This document shows, piece after piece, positions 1 through 8,736 of a stretch of DNA of 37,725 nucleotides. Origin of the DNA: Rhodocyclaceae bacterium (GTDB lineage Bacteria > Pseudomonadota > Gammaproteobacteria > Burkholderiales > Rhodocyclaceae). The translations under genes and the position numbers were made by a program. The DNA is taken from assembly GCA_020445765.1 (NCBI GenBank), contig JAGRFY010000023.1, positions 1 through 37,725 of the forward strand, written 5' to 3'. The notes under the pieces were generated by a model, which worked only from the letters and a program-made list of their open reading frames with translations, was not told the DNA's origin and did no database searches. The stretch's first letter is position 1. Each line of letters opens with the position of its first letter.

Positions 1-1757
1 GTGTTCCAGCGGCCCTTGGTGATGCCGATCGTGAACATGATGAAGAACGAGTAAAGGCCAGTCTTCTCGACGACGATTCCGTGTTCGGCGAGATACTTGG
101 TCAGCACGCCGGCCGGGATGCCCCAGTCGGCAAAATCGCCATCCACATCGAGGCCCGGTGTGATCAGCGTCGCCTTGATCGGGTCGAGCATGTTGAAACC
201 GGGCGCCAGATCGCCGAATCCGTGCCAGCGCTCACCCGCGCGCAAGGTCCAGTCCTCGCGTTCCGCGAGGCCGTCTTCCGAGAGATAGTCCGGCCCCCAG
301 ACCGCAAACCACCAGTCGTCTGCGCCGAATTCCTCGCCGACCTTGCGCATCGCACGGCGGAAGTCGAATGCCTCAGCCAATGACTCCTCGACCAGCGCAG
401 TACCACCCGGCGGCTCCATCATCGCCGCGGCGACGTCGCAGGAGGCGATGATGGCGTACTGCGGCGAGGTCGACGTATGCATCAGGTAGGCTTCGTTGAA
501 GCGATGGCGGTCGAGCGATCGCTGCTCGGAGTCCTGAACCAGGATCTGCGAGGCCTGCGACAGGCCGGCCAGCAACTTGTGGGTCGACTGGGTGGCAAAG
601 ATCATCGACTCCCTGCAGCGCGAACGGTCGGCGCCGATCGCGTGGAAATCGCCGTAGAAATCGTGAAAGGCCGCATGCGGCAACCAGGCCTCGTCGAAGT
701 GCAGCGTGTCGATCCTGCCGTCGAGCTCTTCCTTGATCTCCTCGACGTTGTAGAGCACCCCATCGTAGGTGCTCTGGGTGATCGTCAGCACCCGCGGCTT
801 GGCATTCTTGTCGGTGGCGAACGGGTTCGCCTGGATCTTGCGCCGGATGTTCTCCCATGCAAACTCCTGGCGCGGGATCGGGCCGATGATGCCGAAGTGA
901 TTGCGCGTCGGCATCAGGAACACCGGAACGGCGCCGGTCATCACGATCGCATGCAGCACCGACTTGTGGCAGTTGCGATCGACGACGACGATGTCGCCGG
1001 GGGCCACCGTCGAATGCCATACGACCTTGTTCGAGGTCGACGTTCCGTTGGTGACGAAGAACAGGTGATCGGCATTGCAGATCCGCGCGGCATTGCGCTC
1101 GGACGCGGCCACCGGGCCGGTGTGATCGAGCAGCTGGCCCAGTTCGTCGACCGCATTGCAGACGTCTGCCCGCAACATGTTCTCGCCGAAGAACTGGTGG
1201 AACATCTGCCCAACCGGGCTCTTAAGGAAGGCGACGCCGCCGGAGTGACCGGGGCAATGCCAGGAATAGGAGCCGTCCGCGGCATAGTGGGTCAGTGCCC
1301 GGAAGAAGGGCGGTGGCAGGCTGTCGAGGTAGGCACGCGCCTCGCGCACGACATAGCGGGCGATGAATTCGGGCGTATCCTCGAACATGTGGATGAAGCC
1401 GTGCATTTCGCGCAGCACTTCGTTGGGGATGTGCCGCGAGGTACGCGTCTCGCCATGAAGAAAGATCGGGATGTCGGCGTTGCGGTGACGGATCTCGCGA
1501 ACGAAGGCGCGCAGATCGTCGATCGCCTTGCTCGCCGCCTCCGGGGACGAGAATTCCTCGTCGTCGATCGACAGGATGAAGGCAGAGCCGCGACTCTGCT
1601 GCTGCGCGAACGACGTGAGGTCACCATAGCTGGTTACCCCGAGGACTTCCATTCCTTCGTTCTCGATCGCCTTCGCCAGCGCCCTGATGCCGAGCCCCGA
1701 CGTGTTTTCGGAGCGGTAGTCCTCGTCGATGACGATGATCGGAAAGTGAAAGCGCAT
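1..1757 (-). CDS. Orn/Lys/Arg decarboxylase, C-terminus cut by window edge
   Basis: This is a PLP-dependent basic amino acid decarboxylase of the AdiA/LdcI/SpeC family (fold type I), which removes CO2 from arginine, lysine or ornithine and consumes a cytoplasmic proton. The first 585 residues are visible; the reading frame stays open through base 1. Residues 1 to about 130 resemble the 'wing' receiver-like domain (start MRFHFPIIVIDEDY), followed by the PLP domain. The Schiff-base lysine is Lys394 in ATQSTHKLLAGLSQ, close to Lys386 of AdiA and Lys367 of LdcI in E. coli. HFDEAW just before it supplies the aspartate that pairs with the pyridine nitrogen. The ATG at 1757 follows GGGGAGAGG with good spacing. 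It lies 64 bases after dcd on the same strand and may be co-transcribed with it. Substrate choice (Arg, Lys or Orn) cannot be fixed by eye. Family assignment is firm. Confidence 0.93.
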   Translation of the reverse strand, partial: MRFHFPIIVIDEDYRSENTSGLGIRALAKAIENEGMEVLGVTSYGDLTSFAQQQSRGSAFILSIDDEEFSSPEAASKAIDDLRAFVREIRHRNADIPIFLHGETRTSRHIPNEVLREMHGFIHMFEDTPEFIARYVVREARAYLDSLPPPFFRALTHYAADGSYSWHCPGHSGGVAFLKSPVGQMFHQFFGENMLRADVCNAVDELGQLLDHTGPVAASERNAARICNADHLFFVTNGTSTSNKVVWHSTVAPGDIVVVDRNCHKSVLHAIVMTGAVPVFLMPTRNHFGIIGPIPRQEFAWENIRRKIQANPFATDKNAKPRVLTITQSTYDGVLYNVEEIKEELDGRIDTLHFDEAWLPHAAFHDFYGDFHAIGADRSRCRESMIFATQSTHKLLAGLSQASQILVQDSEQRSLDRHRFNEAYLMHTSTSPQYAIIASCDVAAAMMEPPGGTALVEESLAEAFDFRRAMRKVGEEFGADDWWFAVWGPDYLSEDGLAEREDWTLRAGERWHGFGDLAPGFNMLDPIKATLITPGLDVDGDFADWGIPAGVLTKYLAEHGIVVEKTGLYSFFIMFTIGITKGRWN

Positions 1758-1788
1758 CAGCCTCTCCCCGGGGAGCACGGTATTCGAC

Positions 1789-1817
1789 GGTCGGCCCGAC
1801 CGGTGTGCCGGGCGACC
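1789..1817 (-). terminator. Hairpin just after dcd stop, possible terminator or attenuator
   Basis: Arms GGTCG.CCCG (1789-1798) and CGGGCGACC (1809-1817) form a nine-pair stem with one bulged base (1794) and a ten-base loop. It begins four bases after the dcd stop codon, reading on the minus strand. No U-run follows, so it is not a classical intrinsic terminator. It could partly separate dcd from the downstream decarboxylase or protect the dcd mRNA 3' end. Confidence 0.4.
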
Positions 1818-1821
1818 GAGC

Positions 1822-2388
1822 TCAGATCTTCGGCAAGGTCACGCCGCGCTGGCCGAGATACTTGCCGCCGCGGTCCTTGTAGGAGGTGTCACAGACTTCG
1901 TCCGACTCGAAGAACAGCATCTGCGCCACCCCCTCGTCGGCATAGATCTTCGCGGGCAAGGGCGTGGTGTTGGAAAATTCCAGTGTCACATGGCCTTCCC
2001 ACTCGGGTTCGAGCGGTGTCACATTGACGATGATGCCGCATCGGGCGTAAGTGCTCTTGCCCAGGCACACCGTAAGGATGTTGCGCGGTATCCGGAAGTA
2101 CTCGACCGTGCGGGCGAGCGCAAAGGAGTTCGGCGGAATGATGCAGACATCGCCGACGAAATCGACGAAATTGCGTTCATCGAAAGCCTTCGGATCGACA
2201 ATCGTCGAATTGATGTTGGTGAAGATCTTGAATTCGTTGGCGCAACGAACGTCATAGCCATAGCTCGACGTCCCGTAGGAGACGATCTTGCCGCGCTCGG
2301 TCTGGCGCACGAGATCAGGCGCGAACGGATCGATCATCGCGCACTGCTCGGTCATGCGCCGGATCCACTTGTCGGACTTGATGGACAT
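1822..2388 (-). CDS. dcd: dCTP deaminase
   Basis: Dcd deaminates dCTP to dUTP, the main source of dUMP for thymidylate synthesis in many proteobacteria; it is a cytoplasmic homotrimer. The 188-residue product begins [12 protein letters not shown] and ends [10 protein letters not shown], both typical of the proteobacterial form. The conserved core [18 protein letters not shown], the [16 protein letters not shown] block, [23 protein letters not shown] and the substrate-lid C-terminus are all present. An in-frame upstream start (2424) would add 12 residues that do not match the family. The chosen ATG at 2388 has GGGAGG eleven bases upstream. It is downstream of apbC on the same strand, separated by 145 bases that hold a candidate promoter. 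The dcd-apbC-metG neighbourhood is conserved in Pseudomonas and many betaproteobacteria. Confidence 0.97.
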   Translation of the reverse strand: MSIKSDKWIRRMTEQCAMIDPFAPDLVRQTERGKIVSYGTSSYGYDVRCANEFKIFTNINSTIVDPKAFDERNFVDFVGDVCIIPPNSFALARTVEYFRIPRNILTVCLGKSTYARCGIIVNVTPLEPEWEGHVTLEFSNTTPLPAKIYADEGVAQMLFFESDEVCDTSYKDRGGKYLGQRGVTLPKI

Positions 2389-2457
2389 GCGAAGCGAAGC
2401 CTCCCTGCGGGCCATCTCCACCACCGTCAGGCGAGCGGCGGCAGCCTAAAGCGGCGT

Positions 2458-2486
2458 ATTCTAAACGGTGCACGCGATTCGGTCAG
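2458..2486 (-). promoter_or_regulatory. Candidate sigma-70 promoter for dcd
   Basis: On the minus strand, CTGACC (2486-2481) is followed after 17 bases by TAGAAT (2463-2458), which matches the -10 consensus at five of six positions. It lies in the apbC-dcd gap, about 70 bases before the dcd start. This is inferred from motif match and spacing only. Confidence 0.35.
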
Positions 2487-2533
2487 CGACGCATCGACGC
2501 GCCCCCCCCGCCCCCGATCCGGCAGCACTTCGC

Positions 2534-3628
2534 TCAGGTGTTCTGGACGACGATACTCGGGAAACGACTGCTCATGTCGCGTGCCTTGAGGGCCACCGCG
2601 ACCGCCAGCCGCCGTGCGATGTCGCGATAGGCCTCGGCCACCTTGCCGTCCGGATCGGAAGCCACCGTCGGCGCGCCGGCGTCGGCTCGCTCGCGGATGC
2701 CGAGATCCAGCGGCAGGTCGCCGAGAAACGGAATACCGTAGTCGTCGCAGATCCGCTGGCCGCCACCCTGTCCGAAGACGTGCTCGGCATGCCCGCAGTT
2801 CGAGCAGACGTGGATCGACATGTTCTCGACCACGCCAAGGATCGGAATGCCAACCTTCTCGAACATCTTGAGCCCCTTGCGCGCGTCCAGCAGCGCAATG
2901 TCCTGGGGCGTCGTGACGATCACCGCCCCGGTCACCGGCACACTCTGTGACAGCGTCAGCTGGATGTCGCCGGTGCCCGGCGGCATATCGACGATCAGAT
3001 AGTCGAGTTCCTTCCAGTTGGTCTCGGTCAGCATCTGCTTCAGCGCCTGGGTCGCCATCGGTCCGCGCCACACCATCGGCGTCTCGATGTCGATCAGGAA
3101 ACCGATCGACATCACCTGCATGCCGTGGGCGGTCAGCGGTTCCATTGTCTTGCCGTCGAGGGTCTCCGGCCGCTGTTCACCGACACCCAGCATCTGCGGT
3201 TGCGACGGCCCGTAGATGTCGGCGTCGAGCACGCCGACCCGGGCACCCTCGGCGACCAGCGCCAGTGCGAGGTTGGCCGCGGTGGTGCTCTTGCCGACGC
3301 CGCCCTTGCCGGAAGCGACCGCGATGATGTTCTTGACCCCCGGCAGCAGCTTGACCCCGTGCTGCACGGCATGGGCCACGACATGGCTGCGGATCGACAC
3401 GTCGAGCCGGCCGATGTCCGGCAGCGCGCCGCGCAATCCGTCCTCGACCAGTTGCCGGAGCCGCTCGATCTGGGTTTTCGCCGGATAGCCGATCTCGATC
3501 TCGAGGCTCACGTCCGAACCGGCGACGTCGAGCTTTCTCAATGCGCGGCCGGCGGCGATCTCACGCGCGGTGTTCGGGTCCTTCACCGCCTTCAATGCCT
3601 CGGTGACCTGTTCGGCCGTGATGCTCAT
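2534..3628 (-). CDS. apbC: Iron-sulfur cluster carrier ApbC (Mrp/NBP35 family P-loop ATPase)
   Basis: ApbC binds and transfers Fe-S clusters in the cytoplasm and hydrolyses ATP. The 364-residue protein has an N-terminal MIP18/DUF59-like domain (about residues 1-85, MSITAEQVTEALKAVKDP), then a deviant Walker A GKGGVGKS at about residue 105, the DADIYGPSQP switch I, VDMPPGTGD (switch II/Walker B) and a CSNC cluster-binding motif. The start at 3628 is preceded by GGAG at six bases; an ATG four codons upstream (3640) has a weaker site, and the longer open frame to 3784 lacks family similarity. It is divergent from the OmpA-like lipoprotein gene and upstream of dcd. This 'Mrp' is unrelated to the Mrp antiporter cluster farther right. 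Confidence 0.96.
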   Translation of the reverse strand: MSITAEQVTEALKAVKDPNTAREIAAGRALRKLDVAGSDVSLEIEIGYPAKTQIERLRQLVEDGLRGALPDIGRLDVSIRSHVVAHAVQHGVKLLPGVKNIIAVASGKGGVGKSTTAANLALALVAEGARVGVLDADIYGPSQPQMLGVGEQRPETLDGKTMEPLTAHGMQVMSIGFLIDIETPMVWRGPMATQALKQMLTETNWKELDYLIVDMPPGTGDIQLTLSQSVPVTGAVIVTTPQDIALLDARKGLKMFEKVGIPILGVVENMSIHVCSNCGHAEHVFGQGGGQRICDDYGIPFLGDLPLDLGIRERADAGAPTVASDPDGKVAEAYRDIARRLAVAVALKARDMSSRFPSIVVQNT

Positions 3629-3723
3629 CTGTGTCTCCATCGAGTTCCGGTTGATTGTGGATTCGCCGCGCGATGCCGATGCATGATACCGAAGTCCCAG
3701 GGCCGGGCGAACGCCGCATCGAT

Positions 3724-3752
3724 TTCGCAAAGCACGGCTTAGTGTGTTTAAT
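3724..3752 (+). promoter_or_regulatory. Candidate promoter for the OmpA-like lipoprotein gene
   Basis: TTCGCA (3724-3729), a 17-base spacer and TTTAAT (3747-3752) lie in the 176-base divergent region between apbC and the lipoprotein gene, about 50 bases before the start codon. The -35 match is partial, so this is a weak motif-based call. Confidence 0.28.
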
Positions 3753-3804
3753 TGGAGCTGCGGTTCCGGTCGGCAATACAGCAACCAACAAGGAGAACAC
3801 GCCT

Positions 3805-4374
3805 ATGAAGCTCGGCACTTCGCTCGCAGCCTTTGTCGTGGCGATGCTTACCGCGTGCGCCACCTCGGCGCCGCCGCCGCCACCGGCGACCCAGCCGCCG
3901 GCTCCCGAGGAATCGCGGGCGCCGGTCGAGATCGAGGCGCCGACCGAGCCCGCATTGTCGACCGATCTGCGCCAGCGCCTTGGCGACAGTGGCGCCGGAC
4001 TGGCCGAAGGCCCCGACGGTTCGGTTCGACTGACCCTGCCCGGCGCGATCGCCTTCACTTCGGGCAGCCGCATCGTCAGCCAGCCGGCCAGACCGATCCT
4101 CGACCGGGTCGCCGAGGCGCTGCTCGACAACCCGGGCTGGCGCATCGCGATCGAAGGTCATACCGACAGCGTCGGACGCGAGCTCTTCAATCTGGAACTC
4201 TCCCGCCAGCGCGCCACGTCGGTGATGAACTACCTGATCGAACAGGGCCTCGATGCCGGCAAGCTCGAATCGGTGGGGCGCGGCGAACAGGCGCCGATCG
4301 CCGACAATGCGACGGCCAAGGGCCGCGCGGCCAATCGCCGGATCGAGATCATCATCATGCCGGCCGCAGACTGA
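3805..4374 (+). CDS. OmpA-family peptidoglycan-associated lipoprotein
   Basis: This 189-residue protein is probably an outer-membrane lipoprotein anchored to peptidoglycan. A short signal peptide (1-17) ends in the lipobox L15-T16-A17-C18. A proline-rich linker (PPPPPATQPP and following) then leads to a C-terminal OmpA/MotB domain (about residues 75-187). That domain holds the peptidoglycan-binding signature IEGHTDSVGRELFNLELSRQRA and the closing NRRIEIII segment. The ATG at 3805 has AGGAG nine bases upstream; the open frame upstream of it lacks a signal peptide. It resembles YiaD/Pal-like small lipoproteins, but no Tol genes are nearby, so I do not call it Pal. It sits between apbC and metG, where many relatives of this locus have no gene. 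Confidence 0.9.
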   Translation: MKLGTSLAAFVVAMLTACATSAPPPPPATQPPAPEESRAPVEIEAPTEPALSTDLRQRLGDSGAGLAEGPDGSVRLTLPGAIAFTSGSRIVSQPARPILDRVAEALLDNPGWRIAIEGHTDSVGRELFNLELSRQRATSVMNYLIEQGLDAGKLESVGRGEQAPIADNATAKGRAANRRIEIIIMPAAD

Positions 4375-4389
4375 CACCGCGCGAACAGA

Positions 4390-4446
4390 GGGGCGATCCG
4401 GCATGGCCGCGGTTTGATAAACTGATGGTTTTGCCCCGGATCCCCC
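4390..4446 (+). other. Long-range stem in the metG leader, ending at the start codon
   Basis: GGGG (4390-4393) plus GATCCGG (4395-4401) can pair with CCGGATC (4436-4442) plus CCCC (4443-4446). This gives an 11-pair helix with one bulge and a 34-base loop, and its 3' strand abuts the metG ATG. No Shine-Dalgarno sequence is visible in the same stretch. The complementarity is seen directly; folding and any regulatory role are inference. Confidence 0.35.
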
Positions 4447-6549
4447 ATGTCGCGCCAGATCCTCGTCACCAATGCCCTTCCTTACGCCAACGGGGATATC
4501 CACCTAGGCCATCTGGTCGGCTACATCCAGGCCGACATCTGGGTCCGCTTCCAGCGCATGCAGGGGCATGCCGTGCACTATGTCTGCGCCGACGACACCC
4601 ATGGCACGCCGGTAATGCTGCGCGCCGAAAAGGAAGGCATCACCCCGGAAGCATTGATCGCCCGCGTGCACGGCGAACACCTGCGCGACTTCTCCGACTT
4701 CGGCGTCAACTTCGACAACTACCACTCGACCCATAGCGAAGAGAACCGCTACTTTGCCGAGGACATCTACGGCAAGCTCAAGGCGGCCGGCCTGATCGAC
4801 TCGCGATCGATCGAACAGTTCTACGACCCGGTCAAGAACATGTTCCTGCCCGACCGCTTCATCAAGGGCGAATGCCCCAAGTGCGGGGCGGCCGACCAGT
4901 ACGGCGACAACTGCGAAGTCTGCGGTGCGGCCTACGCGCCGACCGATCTGAAGAACCCGTTCTCTGCCGTATCCGGCGCCAAGCCCGAAATGCGCCGCTC
5001 CGAGCACTTCTTCTTCAAGCTGTCGGACGACCGCGCAGTCGCGTTCCTTCGTGACTGGACCCAGGGCAGTAGTGCGAGCGGGACCCGTCGCCTGCAGCCC
5101 GAGGCCGCCAACAAGATGAAGGAGTGGCTCGGCGCCGAGGGCGAGAACAAGCTGTCCGACTGGGACATTTCCCGCGACGCGCCGTATTTCGGCTTCGAGA
5201 TTCCCGGCTCGCCAGGGAAGTATTTCTACGTCTGGCTGGATGCACCGATCGGCTATTTCGCGAGTTTCAAGAACCTCGCGGACAAGGCCGGCGTGATCGA
5301 CATTGCGCGCTTCATCGACGGCGATCGCGCAGGCGAGTCCGAACTGGTGCATTTCATCGGCAAGGACATCCTCTACTTCCACGCATTGTTCTGGCCGGCA
5401 ATGCTGCACTTCGCGGGCTATCGCACGCCGACCCAACTATCGGTCAACGGTTTCCTGACGGTCGATGGCGCCAAGATGAGCAAGAGCCGCGGCACCTTCA
5501 TCACCGCGCGCTCGTACATCGACCAGAAGCTCAATCCGGAATGGCTTCGCTACTACTTCGCCGCCAAGTCGAACGGCAGCATGGAAGACGTCGACCTGTC
5601 GCTCGACGACATGATCGCCAAGGTCAATTCCGATCTGGTTGGCAAGTTCATCAACATCGCCAGCCGATGCGCCGGTTTCATCAGCAAGCGCTTCGACGGC
5701 CGCCTCGGCGTGTCGGACCCGGAAGCCCTGGCGCCCTACCGCGCCAGCCTCGAGTCCGGCGAAGTCGCGAGGGCTTTCGAAAGCCGCGACTACAGTCGCG
5801 CGCTACGCGAGATCATGCGTCTGGCCGACGTCGCGAACCAGTACGTCAATGATAACAAGCCGTGGGAACTGACCAAGCAGGAAGGGCAGGAAGCGCGCAT
5901 GCACACCGTGTGCTCGACTGCGCTGAACCAGTTCCGGGTGCTTGCCGGTCTGCTCAAGCCGATCCTGCCGGGCGTCGCCGAGCAGGTCGAAGGCTTCCTC
6001 AACATTGCGCCGCTCAAGTGGGGGCAGTTGATCGAGACGTTGCCGGCAGGACACGCGATCAACAAGTACCAGCACATGTTGACGCGCATCGAGCGGGTCC
6101 AGATCGACCGCCTGCTCGAAGCCAACAAGGCGTCGTTGGCGCCGACCACCGACAGTGCCAACCCTCAGCGGCATGCCGAAAGCCAGCAGAAGGAAGCCGA
6201 GACCCAGGTCACCGCCAGCGACGCCATCGCCATCGACGACTTCGCCAAGGTCGATCTGCGCATCGCGCGCATCGTCTCTGCCGAACACGTCGAAGGCGCC
6301 GACAAGCTGTTGCGACTGCAACTCGACATCGGCGAAGAGCGGCCGCGCCAGGTGTTCGCCGGCATCAAGTCGGCCTACGACCCGGCTTTGCTTGCCGGAC
6401 GGCTGACCGTCATGGTGGCCAACCTGGCACCGCGCAAGATGAAGTTCGGAATGTCCGAAGGCATGGTGCTGGCTGCCTCGGGAGAAGGGCCCGGCCTCTA
6501 CATCCTGTCTCCCGACAATGGCGCCGAACCCGGCATGCGGGTGCGTTGA
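4447..6549 (+). CDS. metG: Methionyl-tRNA synthetase
   Basis: MetG charges tRNA-Met in the cytoplasm. The 700-residue protein is full-length for the E. coli-like class I dimeric type. The HIGH motif is H19-L-G-H22, and KMSKS is at residues 343-347. A four-cysteine zinc knuckle (C143, C146, C156, C159) lies in the connective peptide. From about residue 595 there is a C-terminal EMAP/tRNA-binding OB domain (starting near [15 protein letters not shown]) that also mediates dimerisation. The start [16 protein letters not shown] matches the family, although no ribosome-binding site is visible; GC-rich pairing upstream runs right up to the ATG. It follows the OmpA-like lipoprotein gene by 72 bases. 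Confidence 0.98.
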   Translation: MSRQILVTNALPYANGDIHLGHLVGYIQADIWVRFQRMQGHAVHYVCADDTHGTPVMLRAEKEGITPEALIARVHGEHLRDFSDFGVNFDNYHSTHSEENRYFAEDIYGKLKAAGLIDSRSIEQFYDPVKNMFLPDRFIKGECPKCGAADQYGDNCEVCGAAYAPTDLKNPFSAVSGAKPEMRRSEHFFFKLSDDRAVAFLRDWTQGSSASGTRRLQPEAANKMKEWLGAEGENKLSDWDISRDAPYFGFEIPGSPGKYFYVWLDAPIGYFASFKNLADKAGVIDIARFIDGDRAGESELVHFIGKDILYFHALFWPAMLHFAGYRTPTQLSVNGFLTVDGAKMSKSRGTFITARSYIDQKLNPEWLRYYFAAKSNGSMEDVDLSLDDMIAKVNSDLVGKFINIASRCAGFISKRFDGRLGVSDPEALAPYRASLESGEVARAFESRDYSRALREIMRLADVANQYVNDNKPWELTKQEGQEARMHTVCSTALNQFRVLAGLLKPILPGVAEQVEGFLNIAPLKWGQLIETLPAGHAINKYQHMLTRIERVQIDRLLEANKASLAPTTDSANPQRHAESQQKEAETQVTASDAIAIDDFAKVDLRIARIVSAEHVEGADKLLRLQLDIGEERPRQVFAGIKSAYDPALLAGRLTVMVANLAPRKMKFGMSEGMVLAASGEGPGLYILSPDNGAEPGMRVR

Positions 6550-6663
6550 GCGGGCTGCGTCGTCAGATCCCTGTCGCGGACGCAAAGCATGCCACTGACC
6601 GCTTCCAAACGCTGGTACGTGCAGCACCGCACGGGCCCCGAGGAGTCTCTGGATCGCCATTGA

Positions 6664-6687
6664 GCGCGCAGCAGCCTGCTGCCGCGC
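6664..6687 (+). terminator. GC-rich hairpin between metG and the SulP gene
   Basis: GCGCGCAGC (6664-6672) pairs with GCTG.CGCGC (6678-6687), giving nine pairs with one bulge and a five-base loop. It is about 115 bases after the metG stop and 25 bases before the SulP start. No T-run follows, so it may be a weak terminator or a leader structure of the next gene. Confidence 0.3.
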
Positions 6688-6712
6688 CCCTTCACGATTC
6701 CGGAGACCCCCG

Positions 6713-8395
6713 ATGAAAGTCCGATTCCACCCCAAGATCCGCGACACGCTGCCCGACTATGGTCGCGGGCAACTATTCCACGACGTGTCGGCCGGCGCCA
6801 CGGTCGGCGTGCTGGCACTGCCGCTGGCGATGGCCTTCGCGATCGCCAGCGGCATGAGCCCGGCGGCCGGCATCTGGACGGCGATCGTCGCCGGATTCCT
6901 GATTTCGCTGCTGGGCGGCTCGCGAGTCCAGATCGGAGGACCGACCGGCGCCTTCATCCCGATCATCTACGCCATCGTCGTCGAGCATGGCGTGCAGAAC
7001 CTGCTGGTGGCGACGATGCTGGCCGGTGCGATGCTGGTGGCGATGGGCGCGTTCCGTCTCGGCAGCATGATCCGCTTCATCCCGATCTCGGTCGTCACCG
7101 GCTTCACCAACGGCATCGCGGTCGTGATCTTCCTTTCCCAGATCAAGGACTTCCTGGGACTTTCGATCGACTCGCTGCCCGGTGACTTCTTTGGTCGCCT
7201 CAGTTCCCTGCTGGGCCACCTCGACACCGTGCATGGGCCGACCGTGGCACTGTCGCTGGCCTCGCTGGCCGCGCTGCTCGGCTGGAACCGCCTCGGCCGC
7301 CGCATCGCCCTGTTTCGCGCGGTGCCCGGCCCCCTCGGCGTGCTGCTGGTTACGACCGCGCTGACCGCCGCACTGGCGCTTCCGGTCGAGACCATCGGCT
7401 CTCGCTTCGGCGGCATCCCGCAGGGTCTGCCCGCGATCGGCCTGCCCGAGCTGGTGTGGTCCGACCTCGGCAAGCTGATCGCGCCGGCACTGACGATCGC
7501 GATGCTCGGTGCCATCGAATCGCTGCTGTCGGCACGGGTCGCCGACAACCGGATCGACGACCGACACGATCCGAACCAGGAACTGCTGGCCCAGGGCGCC
7601 GCCAACCTGCTGGCGCCGCTGTTCGGCGGCTTTGCCGCCACCGGCGCGATCGCCCGCACGGCGACCAACATCCGCGCCGGCGGACGGACACCGATTGCCG
7701 GCATGGTACACGCGCTGGTGCTGCTCGCGATCGTGCTGTTGTTCGCGCCGCTGGCCCGCCACATCCCGCTGGCGACGCTGTCGGCGATCGTCGTGCTGGT
7801 CTCGGTCAATATGGGCGAATGGCACGCGTTCGCGCCGAGCGAACTGCGCCGCTTTTCGAGCACCTACCGGACGATCCTGCTCGGCGTGTTCCTGATCACC
7901 GTGGTCTTCGACCTGACCCTCGCGGTCGAGATCGGCATGGTGCTCGCGAGCCTGTTCTTCATTTACCGGATCTCCGACCTGACCCGGATCGAGCGGGTGC
8001 CGCTCGAGGATCACTATGGTGTCGAAGCACTGAGCCGGGCGGACGGGTCTCACCGGATCCAGGCCTTCAGACTCTACGGCAGCCTGTTCTTCGGTGCTGC
8101 CAACAAGCTCGAAACACTATTGCTGCAGCAGCCTGGCCGTGCCGACGTGGTGATCCTCGACATGGACAAGCTGATCAACATCGACACCACCGGCCTCGAC
8201 ATACTTCAAACACTGCACCGGAATCTGCTAAAAAGAGGTGCGGCGCTGATTCTATGCGATCTCAATGCCCAGCCCGGCTCGCTGCTCCGGCGCTCGGGAT
8301 TCATCGATCGTCTCGGCGCCGAAAACATCGCGGGCAACCTGACCGACGCGCTGCTTCGCGCGCAGGGCATTCAGCCCGCCACACGCGCTCCCTGA
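6713..8395 (+). CDS. SulP-family anion transporter with STAS domain
   Basis: This 560-residue inner-membrane protein belongs to the SLC26/SulP family, whose members move sulfate, bicarbonate, dicarboxylates or other anions. The N-terminal hydrophobic core (about residues 25-420) starts with the family signature region around AGATVGVLALPLAMAFAIA and includes GGSRVQIGGPTGAFIPI. A cytoplasmic STAS domain (about 440-550) contains VVILDMDKLINIDTTGLDIL. The ATG at 6713 follows a GGAG site. The substrate cannot be read from the sequence: no carbonic anhydrase or sulfate-assimilation gene is adjacent. It precedes acyP by 34 bases and probably shares its transcript. Confidence 0.92.
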   Translation: MKVRFHPKIRDTLPDYGRGQLFHDVSAGATVGVLALPLAMAFAIASGMSPAAGIWTAIVAGFLISLLGGSRVQIGGPTGAFIPIIYAIVVEHGVQNLLVATMLAGAMLVAMGAFRLGSMIRFIPISVVTGFTNGIAVVIFLSQIKDFLGLSIDSLPGDFFGRLSSLLGHLDTVHGPTVALSLASLAALLGWNRLGRRIALFRAVPGPLGVLLVTTALTAALALPVETIGSRFGGIPQGLPAIGLPELVWSDLGKLIAPALTIAMLGAIESLLSARVADNRIDDRHDPNQELLAQGAANLLAPLFGGFAATGAIARTATNIRAGGRTPIAGMVHALVLLAIVLLFAPLARHIPLATLSAIVVLVSVNMGEWHAFAPSELRRFSSTYRTILLGVFLITVVFDLTLAVEIGMVLASLFFIYRISDLTRIERVPLEDHYGVEALSRADGSHRIQAFRLYGSLFFGAANKLETLLLQQPGRADVVILDMDKLINIDTTGLDILQTLHRNLLKRGAALILCDLNAQPGSLLRRSGFIDRLGAENIAGNLTDALLRAQGIQPATRAP

Positions 8396-8429
8396 CGCAA
8401 CGACGCAGCGGAGCCGGGAGGGGAAGACG

Positions 8430-8711
8430 ATGAACATCATCTGCCGCCACCTGCTGATCAGGGGCAAGGTCCAGGGCGTCTACTACCGCGCGACAGCCCG
8501 CAACGAGGCGATCGCGCACGGGCTCAGCGGCTGGGTCCGCAATCGCACGGACGGCTGCGTCGAGGCCGTCGTGAATGGTCCGGAGGTCGCCGTCCGTGCA
8601 TTCATCGACTGGGCCTTTCAGGGCCCGCCGGCCGCCCGCGTCGATGCGGTCGAGGTCGAGGAATCCGAAGACGCCAGCCACACCGGTTTCTCGATGCGAT
8701 CGACAGTCTGA
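8430..8711 (+). CDS. acyP: Acylphosphatase
   Basis: This small cytoplasmic enzyme hydrolyses acyl phosphates such as acetyl phosphate or carbamoyl phosphate. At 93 residues it has the usual size. The phosphate-binding loop GKVQGVYYRAT includes catalytic Arg20, and GWVRNRTDG supplies catalytic Asn38. The ATG has a strong GGGAGGGG site upstream. It closes the plus-strand group and converges on dnaE, with 25 bases between the stop codons and no obvious terminator. Confidence 0.95.
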   Translation: MNIICRHLLIRGKVQGVYYRATARNEAIAHGLSGWVRNRTDGCVEAVVNGPEVAVRAFIDWAFQGPPAARVDAVEVEESEDASHTGFSMRSTV

Positions 8712-8736
8712 GCGGACACACTGCTGCGCGCCGCCG

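Noticed and set aside
2534-3628. Link between ApbC ('Mrp') and the Mrp antiporter cluster
   Set aside because: Only the name is shared: ApbC is a soluble Fe-S carrier ATPase, unrelated to the antiporter.
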